Shown here in pieces: positions 11,867 through 21,785 of a DNA stretch of 64,000 bases. Position 1 is the first letter of the stretch, and each line of letters begins with the position of its first letter. The position numbers were made by a program, and so were the translations under genes. The stretch is taken from contig JAQMRL010000006.1 of NCBI GenBank assembly GCA_035578175.1, positions 58,259,001 through 58,323,000 on the forward strand. The letters run 5' to 3'. This DNA is from Catonia carolina. Taxonomy: Eukaryota > Arthropoda > Insecta > Hemiptera > Achilidae. The notes below the pieces were generated by a model that had not been told where the DNA came from, made no database searches, and saw only the letters and a list, made by a program, of their open reading frames with translations.

Positions 11867-12660
11867 GCTTTCTCTTTTCCAATAAGAATAATACAGAAGG
11901 AAGTATTGTTTTCAGTCGATTTTTCGAAATCGAGATATTTCACCGGAAATACACGATTTCAAGCCCCCGAACTTAAAAATATGTTTCTAATGTGTGTATC
12001 TGTGAAAAAATATCTAAAAAACAGAATGTTGAATAAAATTGAAACTTAGAACTCAGTTAGGTATCACTAAGTGGCAGGTCATGAATATTTTCATGAAAAT
12101 CGGTCAATCGGAAGTAGTAGTTTATTCATGCGATTTTTTACTTATTTGCAAGTTTCTCAAAAACGGCTTCCACGATTTAAAAAAAAATTATATAATTTAC
12201 TACATTTTTTATGCTCTGCAGGATAGCATAAGTGCCGTGTCTGCCGAAATTCTTTAGAGGAGTGCTCTTGTGGTAAAAAATGAATTTTTTAAATTATATG
12301 CCCCATGCATTTTATTTTATATGCATTTCAGAAGAAAAGACTTTATAAACGACGTTGAAGTTAATTAAAAAACTTTAAACTTTTATTTTAAACATGTCTC
12401 TACAACGATTTGTTTAATGTCAATTAGTGACTTTTCTGTATTTACTCATAAAAATCTGTAAAAAATTGGATTTTTTAAAAAATATTTTGTCCTTAGAAAT
12501 ATTAAAAATTTGAAATTTTAAAAGTATGAGTATTTTTGCATTTTACGACAAAATTGTTATCTCATTAAAGTTATAAGATATTGAAAAACCTACAATTTTA
12601 TTTCAAGCATTTTTTCTATAGAGGATATTTTTAAAGTCAATTAGTAATTTTTCGTATTGT
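11867..12660 (+). mobile_element. (GT)n TIR element, diverged copy
   Basis: The copy aligns by eye with the 17,297 element from its left end (CTTTCTCTTTTCC) through TCGATTTTTCGAAATCGAGA, ATTTTCATGAAAATCGGTCA, GGAAGTAGTAGTTTATTC and the two internal ACAACGATTT/TACAATTTTATTTCAAGCA-type units. It lacks a long (GT)n run, having only TGTGTGTATCTGTG. The right end breaks off just before a SINE at 12,687. Confidence 0.75.
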
Positions 12661-12686
12661 GAAGTACTACCGAGGTTGAATGTAAT

Positions 12687-12865
12687 GGGCCTCATTGGCG
12701 TAGTTGGTAACGTGCTCGCCTCTCATCATGTGGTTTTGGGTTCGAATCTTATTCAGGCACGGCATATTTTCATACGTTAAAAAAGTCATTGTCATCCTTC
12801 ACAGTCTGCATTAGCAGTAATTGCAGAACAGTCAGACGTTAAAAAAAGACAAAAAATAACAAATT
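12687..12865 (+). mobile_element. tRNA-derived SINE, family A (tail type 1)
   Basis: The head has an A box (TGGCGTAGTTGG) and a B box (GGTTCGAATC) about 35 bases apart, as in RNA polymerase III promoters of tRNA-derived SINEs. The body carries CATATTTTCATACGTTA, and the tail CTGCATTAGCAG...CAGTCAGACGTTAAAA is followed by an A-rich run. It has the same head and tail as the minus-strand copy at 47,992-48,163. Confidence 0.85.
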
Positions 12866-14645
12866 TTTTTCCAAGATTCTCAATTTTGTTATTTCAAAGT
12901 TCGACTGTATTAGCTTAGATTGGGAATCTTGTCGGCTTGATCTTATAGACACACAGACGTAATATTACACTAATATTAGATAAAAATTACTCTTATACGT
13001 TAGTTCGGTAAAATGAATTTTTATGAACAAAAAACTTTCATTAAATGAAAATATACGTCTTGTCTTTTTTTTAATAAAACAATATATTTTATGGAAAGTG
13101 AAACTGTACAAAATTGAAAATAAGAAAACTGTATTTGTAGCTTACATTATAGATTCGGACAAGAAACAGAAAAGGTGTGATTGACAGCTGAAATCACAAA
13201 TACTGATGTAACATTACGACAAAGCAATATACCAAGAAGTAAACTAAAATGTAATAATAATAACAATAACAGTACAGGAAGAAGAAGAAGAAGAAGAAGC
13301 AGAAAGTAGCAGCAGATGTTATGTGGTCTCTGGTTTTGGTTTGATTCAGTCTGACATGACAACCACATGGCGCCGCGACGCTGACGTCTATCACACTCCC
13401 TTAATGAAAACTCGGTTCAAACGGTAGTTGTTTGTTGTGTTTAGTTTCTACCCTACAAACCAATATTGCTTATACAATATCACAACATTTCCCTTTATTT
13501 TAAGTACCGCCTGTAACAAAACAAGATGTTTTTTATTTAATTAAATTACATAAAGAAAAAAAAACTCCTGGAGATGATTTATGATTTATTCCTGCAATTT
13601 CTCCAAAGACTCCTTTTATTGTAGATTAATATTCGAACTTTCACAAAAAAAAATGGATAGATGGATTTTGTTAAAAATGAAATCGTTGATTCAATATTTT
13701 AACGCAGACATTTGTTGGTATAATTTATGAGGGATACACCCTCACCAAAAATGGTAAAAATTTATTTCAAAAATTCTTTCCCATTTCCGATAGCTCAAAA
13801 TATTCTAAATTTAATGGTTATTTTATATTCAATATACGTTAGGTATTTACATAGAAAATTGGACTTTGTTAATCATATAATGTCAAAAGGAAAATTTCGC
13901 CTAAACAGCTGTAAAAACAAAGACTTACGAAAATTAATATATGAAAGAAAGCTCATAAAAGGTTAATTCTTTGTTTTTAATTAACTGCATGCTATACTTA
14001 TAATGACGTGTAATTTTATGTAAAGATTTATAACGGTTTTTGGTCTTTTGGTGTAGGCTAGACAAAGAAGTGCGTTGTGGATGCTGTAAGTACAATATAA
14101 CTTGAGTTTTCAACAAATTTAATTTTTTATATCTGCTTCCGTTAGAAAGTAAACAAGTTTAGTTCAAATTGACATAAATTCATACATTTTTTAAAAAATG
14201 TTAGGATTTTCAGATCTATGATCTGGAGTATATTTAGTTTTTTTGCAAAAACCAATGCCAAATTTTTTAAAAATAAATAAAGCTAAAAACTATAAATATG
14301 TTAATTTAAAAATTAATATTTTTTATAAGTAAAAATTTATGAAAATAAAATACTACAACAGATCATGCAATGAACATTTCTCTTTCATGGAAAAAAATCA
14401 GATATCATTGAAACTGGTCAAAGTATTTAGTTTCTCGTGAACTCCTAATTTTTCACTCCAACCCTGCTGTTAAGGGTTGTTTTCAACATTTTGTAATTTT
14501 TTTTAAAGAAAAGTTTCTTAATTTGAGCTTAATTAGGCCTAATCTTTAATAAAATATTAGCTGTAACTACTAAGGGGAACAAATTTATACCTTTGAAGGA
14601 GTACCTCCTTAATTTATTTAGTGTAGGATCTCAAGTTTCTTCTTT
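12866..14645. other. AT-rich DNA with a short (GAA)n run
   Basis: Contains (GAAGAA)n at about 13,278-13,305. Two overlapping minus-strand ORFs (13,147-13,394) are driven by this repeat. Nothing else was recognised. Confidence 0.55.
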
Positions 14646-14646
14646 T

Positions 14647-14830
14647 ACTTTCTCTTACCCTACATGAATGTACGAGTATATGGAAGGAAAGTATAGATTT
14701 CATGTAGATTTCCGAAATCGAGTTTTCATCGGAAATACAAGTTTTCAGTCCCCCTGAACCCAAAAAACATGACTTTTAGTAATTGGTCTGTGTGTGTTTG
14801 TGTGTGTGTGTGTGTGTGCGCGCGCGCAAT
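14647..14830 (+). mobile_element. (GT)n TIR element, left-end fragment
   Basis: It starts with ACTTTCTCTTACC, matching the 13-bp TIR of the family with one change, followed by the GGAAGGAAAGTA arm, the GAAATCGAGTTTTCA block, CCCCTGAACCCAAAAAACAT, and a (GT)n/(GC)n run to about 14,828. It is truncated right after the microsatellite, so the break may have occurred in the repeat. Confidence 0.8.
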
Positions 14831-14914
14831 GAATATTTTCGGTTTTGTGAATAGTAAAACTGTTTCAATGGACTCTTTTTCTAATTCCTATAGTATATAA
14901 ATTATGGTTTTTTT

Positions 14915-15100
14915 TAAATTTACTTATATAAAGTCGCATCAACTGCTTGATCATTAGCGAGTTAGCGAGTACGGTAAAATTATGGAACATTTACTGTGGG
15001 ATTTGACACGTGAAAATTTCCAGACCCTAGCCGGGAATCGAACCCGGGATCTCCACGCGACAGGCCAATGCGCTAACCACTACGCTATGAAGGCGGTCAA
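14915..15100 (-). mobile_element. tRNA-derived SINE, Asp-like head (tail type 2)
   Basis: On the minus strand the head reads as a tRNA-like fold: A box TAGCGTAGTGG, an anticodon-like loop CCTGTCGCG matching the GTC of tRNA-Asp, and a strong T arm CCCGGGTTCGATTCCCGG. The tail (CGCTAATGATCAAGCAGTTGATGCGAC...) is the same module that ends the SINE at 33,542. The head is not a working tRNA because the acceptor stem does not pair and it runs on into the SINE body. Confidence 0.8.
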
Positions 15101-15329
15101 AATTATGTTATTTTGTATTGTTCATTGTTTATTTAACAATTTGTAATTGTGCACACTTTTTGTACAGTTCCGTATAAAGGATTAAAGTTAAAATAAACTT
15201 CATTCAAAATATATTATTGAAACACAGCACAATAACATAATAAACATCACGAAACACCATTTTATAAAATGTCATAATAATAAAAATGCCTATAACATTA
15301 GTGGTGGAGTGTTGAATTACATAAAATCG

Positions 15330-15690
15330 ATCTGCTAGTTCCAGAACTACAAAACAAAATTGTTTTTATCACGCAGTCAGCCAATTAATATGATTGAAGC
15401 AGTTAAGAACAAAACAGGTAAAGATGTAAAAGATACTAGTAGTTCAAAAGTTATCTCCTCTGAGTGTACTGAATTTCATTAAACACCCAGACCTTGTGGT
15501 GAATAAAGTGAAAGTGTTATTTGCAAGGTTGAAAGTAGATGTTTCAGAGAGGGTCTGGGATGCTGATAAGCATATTTTTTCACTTAGAAAGGCAATTTTA
15601 AACCACATCACTCCTAGTTTTATTTAGTAATGCCCCTAGAGGTTCAAACCAGTCTTTGGACTGATGACCTAACCAAGAACAATACTAAAA
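15330..15690 (+). mobile_element. SINE family D (structured, no poly(A)), near full length
   Basis: The copy shares CGATCTGCTAGTTCCAG, the TTATCTCCTCTGAG block, the GTGGTGAATAAAGTGAAAGTG block, GGTTCAAACCAG and the terminal CTGATGACCTAA with six other copies in the window. Its 5' hairpin is missing. It ends about 25 bp before an inverted copy of the (GT)n TIR element. Confidence 0.85.
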
Positions 15691-15715
15691 AAATTTGTTG
15701 TGAAACACTCACACG

Positions 15716-16685
15716 ACTTTCTCTTGCCAATGCAAATAATTAACAATATAACCTAACATTAGTAGTAAAACATTAGAAATAAACAAAAAAACTAACCTCA
15801 AAAAACGTAACCTTTTTTAATCATACTAAGTGAAAGACGCAAAATGAAAATCAACCTCAGTTTAGCTTGAAACTACGAAAATAACTCTTTCACGCTAAAC
15901 TAGGCTCTCTAGAGAAAAATGCTTTAAATAAAAGTTCTACATCTTTTAATTTCCTATAAATTTTATTATACACTTTTGTCGTAAAATGTCGATACCTACT
16001 GTCGATACTAATACTAAGGTTGTGAAATCTTAAAAAAAATCGATTTTTTAACCGTTTTCGTGAGAAAAAAACAGAAAATTGCTAATTACTGCTAAGCTAA
16101 GCATTATATTACAAAAAAATGTTTGAAATAAAAGTTGTAGGATTTTAAATCAACAACTTTTATAACATACATTTTTGCGCTAAAATGCATAAATAAGTCG
16201 CAATCTTAAAAAACAAATTTTTTACGAGAAACCAACCTCACCAAGAAATTCAGCAGACATGGCGTCTACCCTATCTTGTACAGCATAAAAAATGTAGTAA
16301 ATGAGGCGATTTTTTAAAAAAATCGTAGGAGCCGTTTTTGAAAAAACCGCAAAAAGTGAAAAATTACACGAATAAACTACTACTTTCGGTTGATCGATTT
16401 TGATGAAGACGTTCGTATCGGGTCCTCTAGTAGTATCTAACTTAAGTTGTAAGTTTCAAGTTCATACGATGTTCCGTTCTTGAGATATTCTGTTTACACA
16501 CACACACACACACACACACGCACGCGCGCGCACACACACACGCACGCAGACTAATTGCTAAAAACCTGTTTTTGGGTTCAGGGGCCCGAAAACGTGTAGA
16601 TCCGGTGAAAACTCGACTTCGAAAAATCAACATGAAAACAATAACTTACTTTCCTTCCTACATAATAATATAGGCAAGAAAAAGT
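15716..16685 (-). mobile_element. (GT)n TIR element, full-length, minus orientation
   Basis: Bounded by ACTTTCTCTTGCC (15,716-15,728) and GGCAAGAAAAAGT (16,673-16,685), inverted repeats of each other with one mismatch. It contains all internal blocks in reverse order, including a (CA)n run at about 16,497-16,550. Length is 970 bp. Outside the left TIR the conserved GTGAAACACTCACAC extension is present, as in the other full copies. There is no coding capacity; the ORF across the (CA)n is an artefact. Confidence 0.9.
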
Positions 16686-17296
16686 AAAAATTGGCATGTT
16701 TTCTTTCATAATTTAATTAAATAATTACTTTGTTAAGTTTTATTTAATATTATTTATTTAAGGTCGCATCGACTGCGAGGACATTAGCGTTACATACAAA
16801 ACATGTATAAAATTTCCAAAGAAGAGATAAACAAACCCAATTAGGTCATGTATAAAAACATAATGAAAAATTAGTTAGGTTCAATTAAAATTTAGACGAC
16901 AGAAAAATAAAAAAACAAAAAAAAAATAGAATGACACAATGAAAAATAACACATGCGATTTTACAAATTATATCTAATCTAAAATTTTGTGAAATTTAAA
17001 AAAGATGATTGTGTTTTGAACCGTTACTTTGTCTACTAAATTAAGTGCTAAAATGTTGTTAATTTTTAATAGTGTTCATGTGGATTGTATAGTTTGGCAG
17101 TCTGTGATGATGTGTTTGATTGTAAGTGGCGTGTTGCAATGTGTACAATGTTGTGGTTCTTCTTTGTTCAGTAAGTGTTTGTGTATAGTGTAGAGTTTTT
17201 TGTAGAGTGCCCAATGCGTAATCGTGTAATATTGTATTATTAATATAATTGTCATTCCAATTTTGTAACGTTGTTTTTATTAAAAGCAATATTTTT
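16686..17296. other. AT-rich spacer with a SINE tail scrap
   Basis: At 16,741-16,795 the sequence AAGGTCGCATCGACTGCGAGG...CATTAGCG is the minus-strand type-2 SINE tail without a head. The rest is AT-rich and unrecognised. Confidence 0.5.
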
Positions 17297-17420
17297 ACTT
17301 TCCCTTGCCTATATGAATATATAGGAAGGAAAGTATTGTTTTCATGTCGATTTTTCGAAATCGAGCTTTCACTGGATCTATATGTTTTCCCTGAACCCAA
17401 AAAACAGTTTTTAGCGATTG

Positions 17421-17455
<35 letters not shown>

Positions 17456-17460
17456 CGTGC

Positions 17461-17498
<38 letters not shown>

Positions 17499-18260
17499 GT
17501 GTGTGTGTGTGCGAACAGAATATCTCAAGAACGGAACATTGTACGAACTTGAAAGTTAAAACTTAAGTTACTACCGGACCCGACACGAACATTTTCATTA
17601 AAATCGGTCAACCGGAAGTAGTAGTTTATTCGTGTCATTTTTAACTTTTTTGCGATTTTCTCAAAAACTAGTCCTACGATTTTTTTAAAAATCGCCTGGT
17701 TTACTCAATTTTTTATTCTCTATAAGATAGGGTAGGCGTCATGTTTGCTGAAATTCTGGGTGAGGCTGTTTTCAAGTAAAATCATCATTTTTTTAAGATT
17801 ACAGCTTTAATATACAATTTAGCTCAAACATTTATATAATAAAAAATGTAGAGAAATTAAAAACCTACAACTTTTATTTCAAACATTTTTTTGTATAACG
17901 CTTAGTTTAGCGGTAATTAGCAATTTTCTGTTTTTTTCTCACGAAAACGTGTGAAAAATCTATTTTTTTAAGATTTCGGCCTTAGAATGCATTTTACGAC
18001 AAAAGTGTATGGAATAAAATTTATAGAAAATTAAGAGATCTACAACTTTTATTTTAAGCATTTTTTGTACAGTGCCTAGTTTAGCGTGAATGAGCGATTT
18101 TCCGTATTTTTAAGCTAAACTGAGGTTGATTTTCATTTTGCGTCTTTCACTCATGATTAAAATAAGGTTATATTTATTGAGGTTAGTTTTTTGTTTATTT
18201 ATAATGTTTTAATACTAATGTCAGGTTTACTGTTAATTATTTGCATTGGCAAGAGAAAGT
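17297..18260 (+). mobile_element. (GT)n TIR element, full-length reference copy
   Basis: A 964-bp non-coding element. The left end is ACTTTCCCTTGCC within a 38-bp palindrome (17,297-17,334). The right end is GGCAAGAGAAAGT (18,248-18,260), followed by a conserved GTGTGAGTGTTTCACAC hairpin outside. Internal landmarks are TCGATTTTTCGAAATCGAG, a (GT)n tract of about 90 bp (17,424-17,513), CAAGAACGGAACATTGTACG, AAAATCGGTCAACCGGAAGT, and two direct units about 175 bp apart (AAGATT anchors at 17,795 and 17,970), each with a CTACAACTTTTATTT core. It has seven relatives in this window. It looks like a non-autonomous DNA element, but no partner transposase can be tied to it and no clear TSD is visible. 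Confidence 0.85.
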
Positions 18261-18283
18261 TGTGTGAGTGTTTCACACCAGAT

Positions 18284-18890
18284 TTTTTTATCGTTCGTTA
18301 GACAATATTGAAATCAAACTGCAATAGGTTATATTTCTCACCCGTTTCAGATGAACCATGTATTTGAGATAGAGCGATGTGAGGAATTGGTCGATCGTTG
18401 ACCAACCATGTAGTAAACAAAGCAACCGAGATAGGGTGATGTGAGGAATGGATGGAGTAAAATTATTGCTCATATAGCAATGAACAATGTTGCTGCTCGT
18501 AGACCCGTAAAATTCAGTGTTTGCATATTCCCGTATGCCTTGTGATTTTGTTGTATATATAACATGTACATTTGAACTAGAATTCACGGGGAGGGTTTGA
18601 TGACGTGTTATTTTTAAATTCTCTCCTTCACCCCGAAATTGTTTACAGTTCTATTGCATGTTGCTACATGATAATTTAGTCCATTGTTTGTATACAGTTA
18701 AGTGTGTTAACGTAATAATTCCCAGCGGTGTTTCTATCCAGAATATTATGATTACTGTGATAATTATGATAATCAAACTAATATTAATATCGTATGATAA
18801 TAGTTTATTAATTAAATCTTTCAGCTTTTTTAATTTTAAAATCTACGATAATGTTTACTATTCTAAATACACGCTTCACTAACACTCCAA
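18284..18890. other. Intergenic DNA, nothing recognised
   Basis: Two short ORFs (18,288-18,587 minus; 18,658-18,882 plus) have no recognisable features. Confidence 0.5.
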
Positions 18891-19660
18891 CATCATCTCA
18901 GTCTTATACACGAATGGTGTAAAACATGGAAAATAAAACTTAATACGACAAAATCCCTTCACGTAACTTTCACACTCCGTCATGGTGATTGCCCACCAGT
19001 ATACATAGACAATGAACCTCTCACAAAAACAGATACGGTCAAGTATCTCGGTCTGACTTTTGATAAACGACTAACTTGGAGCACACATATCAAACGGAAA
19101 CGTTTATTACTGAATTCCCGTCTTAAACTTCTATATTCCCTACTTCACAAACGATCAAAATTACCAATGGCACAAAAATTACGCATATATTGTTCTCTTT
19201 TGAAACCTATTTGGACCTACGGATCCCAAATTTACGGTTCAACCAAACCCTCTAACTTGCAACGAATTCAAGCATTCCAGTCAAAAACATTACGCCTTAT
19301 AGCAAAAGCACCTCTTTACGTTAGCAACAAAATCTTACATACAGATTTGAAAACACCACTTGTACAAAATTCCATTGAATACCTATACAAACGCTTTCAC
19401 GACAAGTCACACGAACACGAGAACCCCCTGGTGCGTTCACTTTCCTCCGTCCATTTACCTGATAATCCTCCTAGACGCCTTAAAAGACGCTGGAGTAGAG
19501 ACATGCTAATTTGATATACAAATTTCATTCTTGGGGAGGCACCAATGGGGGCCCTACCCCTCTCATGCCTATCATGTCATTTACATAATCACGATAATCA
19601 TCACATTTGCTTGTTGTAACATTTTACAGTTGTAAATAAAAAATTAAAGAGAAAAATAAA
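18890..19660 (+). pseudogene. Jockey-like non-LTR retrotransposon, ORF2 C-terminal part
   Basis: The translated region follows the post-catalytic part of a Jockey-clade reverse transcriptase: a WKIKLN-K-like segment, VKYLGLTFDKRLTWSTHI, and then in an intact 115-codon frame (19,167-19,514) LKPIWTYGSQIYGSTKPSNL and QRIQAFQSKTLRLIAKAP. These match the thumb/C-terminal region of the better copy at 26,552-27,690. Most of the RT palm, the endonuclease and ORF1 are absent, so it is a 5'-truncated insert. It ends in an A-rich (AAAT)n tail near 19,640-19,665. Function is lost. Confidence 0.9.
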
Positions 19661-19774
19661 TAAATAAATTTTACACATAATTAAATTTAAAATGTACCTA
19701 CCGTAAGGTAATTTCAGAATAAAATACATTTCTATTTAAAAAAATTTGAGGGTACCAATCGAAGTTCAAGTTAT

Positions 19775-20145
19775 TTTGGACTCGATCTGCTAGTTCCAGG
19801 GCTACAATAAAGTAGTTCTGTTTTTTATTATAACATGTTCAGCCAATTATAAGATTGAAAAATTTAAGAACAGAAGAGGTAAAGGTGTGAAAGATACTTA
19901 TCAACTAGTTATCTCCTCTGAGAGTTATGAATTTCATTAAAGCCAGGCCCTGTGGAGAATGAAACGAAGGTGTCATTTGCAGGGTGAAAAGTAGATACTT
20001 TTTAGAGGGCCTGGTAAGCTGATAAGCATACTTTTCCAATCAGTGAGGAAAGCATGGTAAACTACCTCACTTATCATTTTACTTAGTAAAGTCTCTAAAG
20101 ATTCAAACCAGCCTTTTGGCTGATGACCTAAACAGCACAACAGCA
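19775..20145 (+). mobile_element. SINE family D, near full length
   Basis: Starts with ACTCGATCTGCTAGTTCCAG, passes through TATCTCCTCTGAGAG and TTCATTAAAGCCAGGCCCTG, and ends GGCTGATGACCTAAACAGCACA. Its order and length match the other D copies. Confidence 0.85.
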
Positions 20146-21320
20146 GATGAAATCTTTTTAAATTAGGTGGCAGTTTGTTTAAAAACTGAACGGAGTCGTG
20201 GTTATTCCTTGTGAGAAATTTAAAGTTTCGTATATTAAAACTGATATTCATAGCATTCTTTTCGCGAATTGTAAAATTTCATACATAGGTCTAAAGAGAC
20301 GGTCAGGGAAGAATAGGTATGGTATTTAATAAACAATATTTTGCATGAATAATGCCTTGGAATGTTTGCAATAATTTTAATTGTATATTTCTGTTTGTGA
20401 AAAATTTTAACACCGTTTTAAAATTATGGTTGAGTTGCCCCCATACATAACCTCTAAGCTAAGTACAGAATGGAATAACAAGAAAAATAAGTCATTACGA
20501 CATCTTCCAATTAGATTTTTCTGAGATTTCGTAAAATAAAATACATTGAACTCAATCGATTTAATAGATTTTATATGTGTGCTTATCAGAATAGATTATC
20601 ACTGTTACAAAAGCGATTTTCAGGATGAAATGGAATATTAAAAATTTAACAGGAAATTAAGAAATCACATCAATCCTCTAATACAAAAAATTTCAAGACA
20701 ACATTTAACACGCCACCGCCTACGACGATAATGAAGTAGAAATTTACTGATCTAATTGTAATAAAAATTATATCTTCAAAAAAAATTCCATATTTTGTAT
20801 TTCATATTGAATTTATTATCCAATTTTTTCTGTTTCCTTTGTAATTTTATTAATTTTCTTTTTATTGTTCTCCTCTTGAATTATCCAATGGGTTGTTCGT
20901 TAAAGACATTTTCCGTTTTCACGTCATTTTGTTTCTTAAAAAAAATTAGTTAAACTTTTGAATGGTTGTACTATATTATATATTTTCTGAATAAGGAATA
21001 AAATTTAAAAAAAAACTGTTATCATATAATTTACGTAAACGCCAAGACACTTGGTGTCCGTTAATTTTTGTAGAATATCTCCATTTAAATTAATATTTTG
21101 TACCAAAGTTAATAATGTGGAGTACAAGAAAATTGAATTCAATGTTTTGTTTATTATCACAAAATAAAAGACCGGGGATCAAGCTTCCAGGTTGGCGCAG
21201 CGATTTAATCTTTACTAATACAGGATTGGTTTAAGTTGGCGTATTAAGGTAAACTAAATAAAAATTTTGTTTATCTTGCAACGTCAAACGTGTCCACCGT
21301 TAGTGCTGAATAACGTTCAC
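20146..21320. other. Intergenic DNA, nothing recognised
   Basis: AT-rich sequence with no recognisable coding or repeat signature. Confidence 0.5.
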
Positions 21321-21785
21321 GTCACCCAGGTGAAAGTGGTGCGATATCTTGGCTTGTGGTTTCACGGAGAACTAACTTAGAAGCATAATGTGGGTACAAA
21401 ACGTTTCGAACTTAACCGCAGCCAGAAGCTACTCTTCTGCTTAATTAACCTTCAATCAAAATTTAACTTCCGTTTTAAAATTTTAATGACGTAAGCCCTT
21501 TTAAGACCAATCCGGACTTATGGTGTCCAGCTCTTTGGAGTAACGGCAGAGAGTAACTTAAAGTCGATCTAGGTCTTTCTGTCAAAATTCTTTAGAACTG
21601 CTTCTGGTGGTCATTTTTATGTAAGAAATATAACCCTTAATGACGATTTTAAAATTCCGACAGTAAAGGAACTAACCGTGTCCTTGAATAGTAAATTTCG
21701 CGAGTGACTAGGAGACCTAGCTACAAGAACTTCCCTACTGTGCGACGTTTAAAGCGTAAATGGAGCAGAGACCTCTTGTTATAAA
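21320..21785 (+). pseudogene. Jockey-like RT C-terminus, heavily decayed
   Basis: In shifting frames the sequence reads VKVVRYLGLWF, then RPIRTYGVQLFGVTAESNL, then a KFFRTAS...FYVRNITLNDDF-like stretch. These correspond in order to the VKYLG, KPIWTYG-QLWG and LR-I-NAPWY-TN blocks in the 26.5 kb copy. Multiple stops and frameshifts make it older than the 18.9 kb copy. Confidence 0.8.

Noticed and set aside
15020..15100. tRNA-Asp gene
   Set aside because: The T arm and anticodon loop look good, but the acceptor stem does not pair and the sequence continues into a SINE body and tail.
17249..17566. ORFs on both strands across the (GT)n tract
   Set aside because: Cys-Val or His-Thr repeats encoded by the microsatellite inside a non-coding TIR element; the same applies at 16,442-16,633 and 42,900-43,109.
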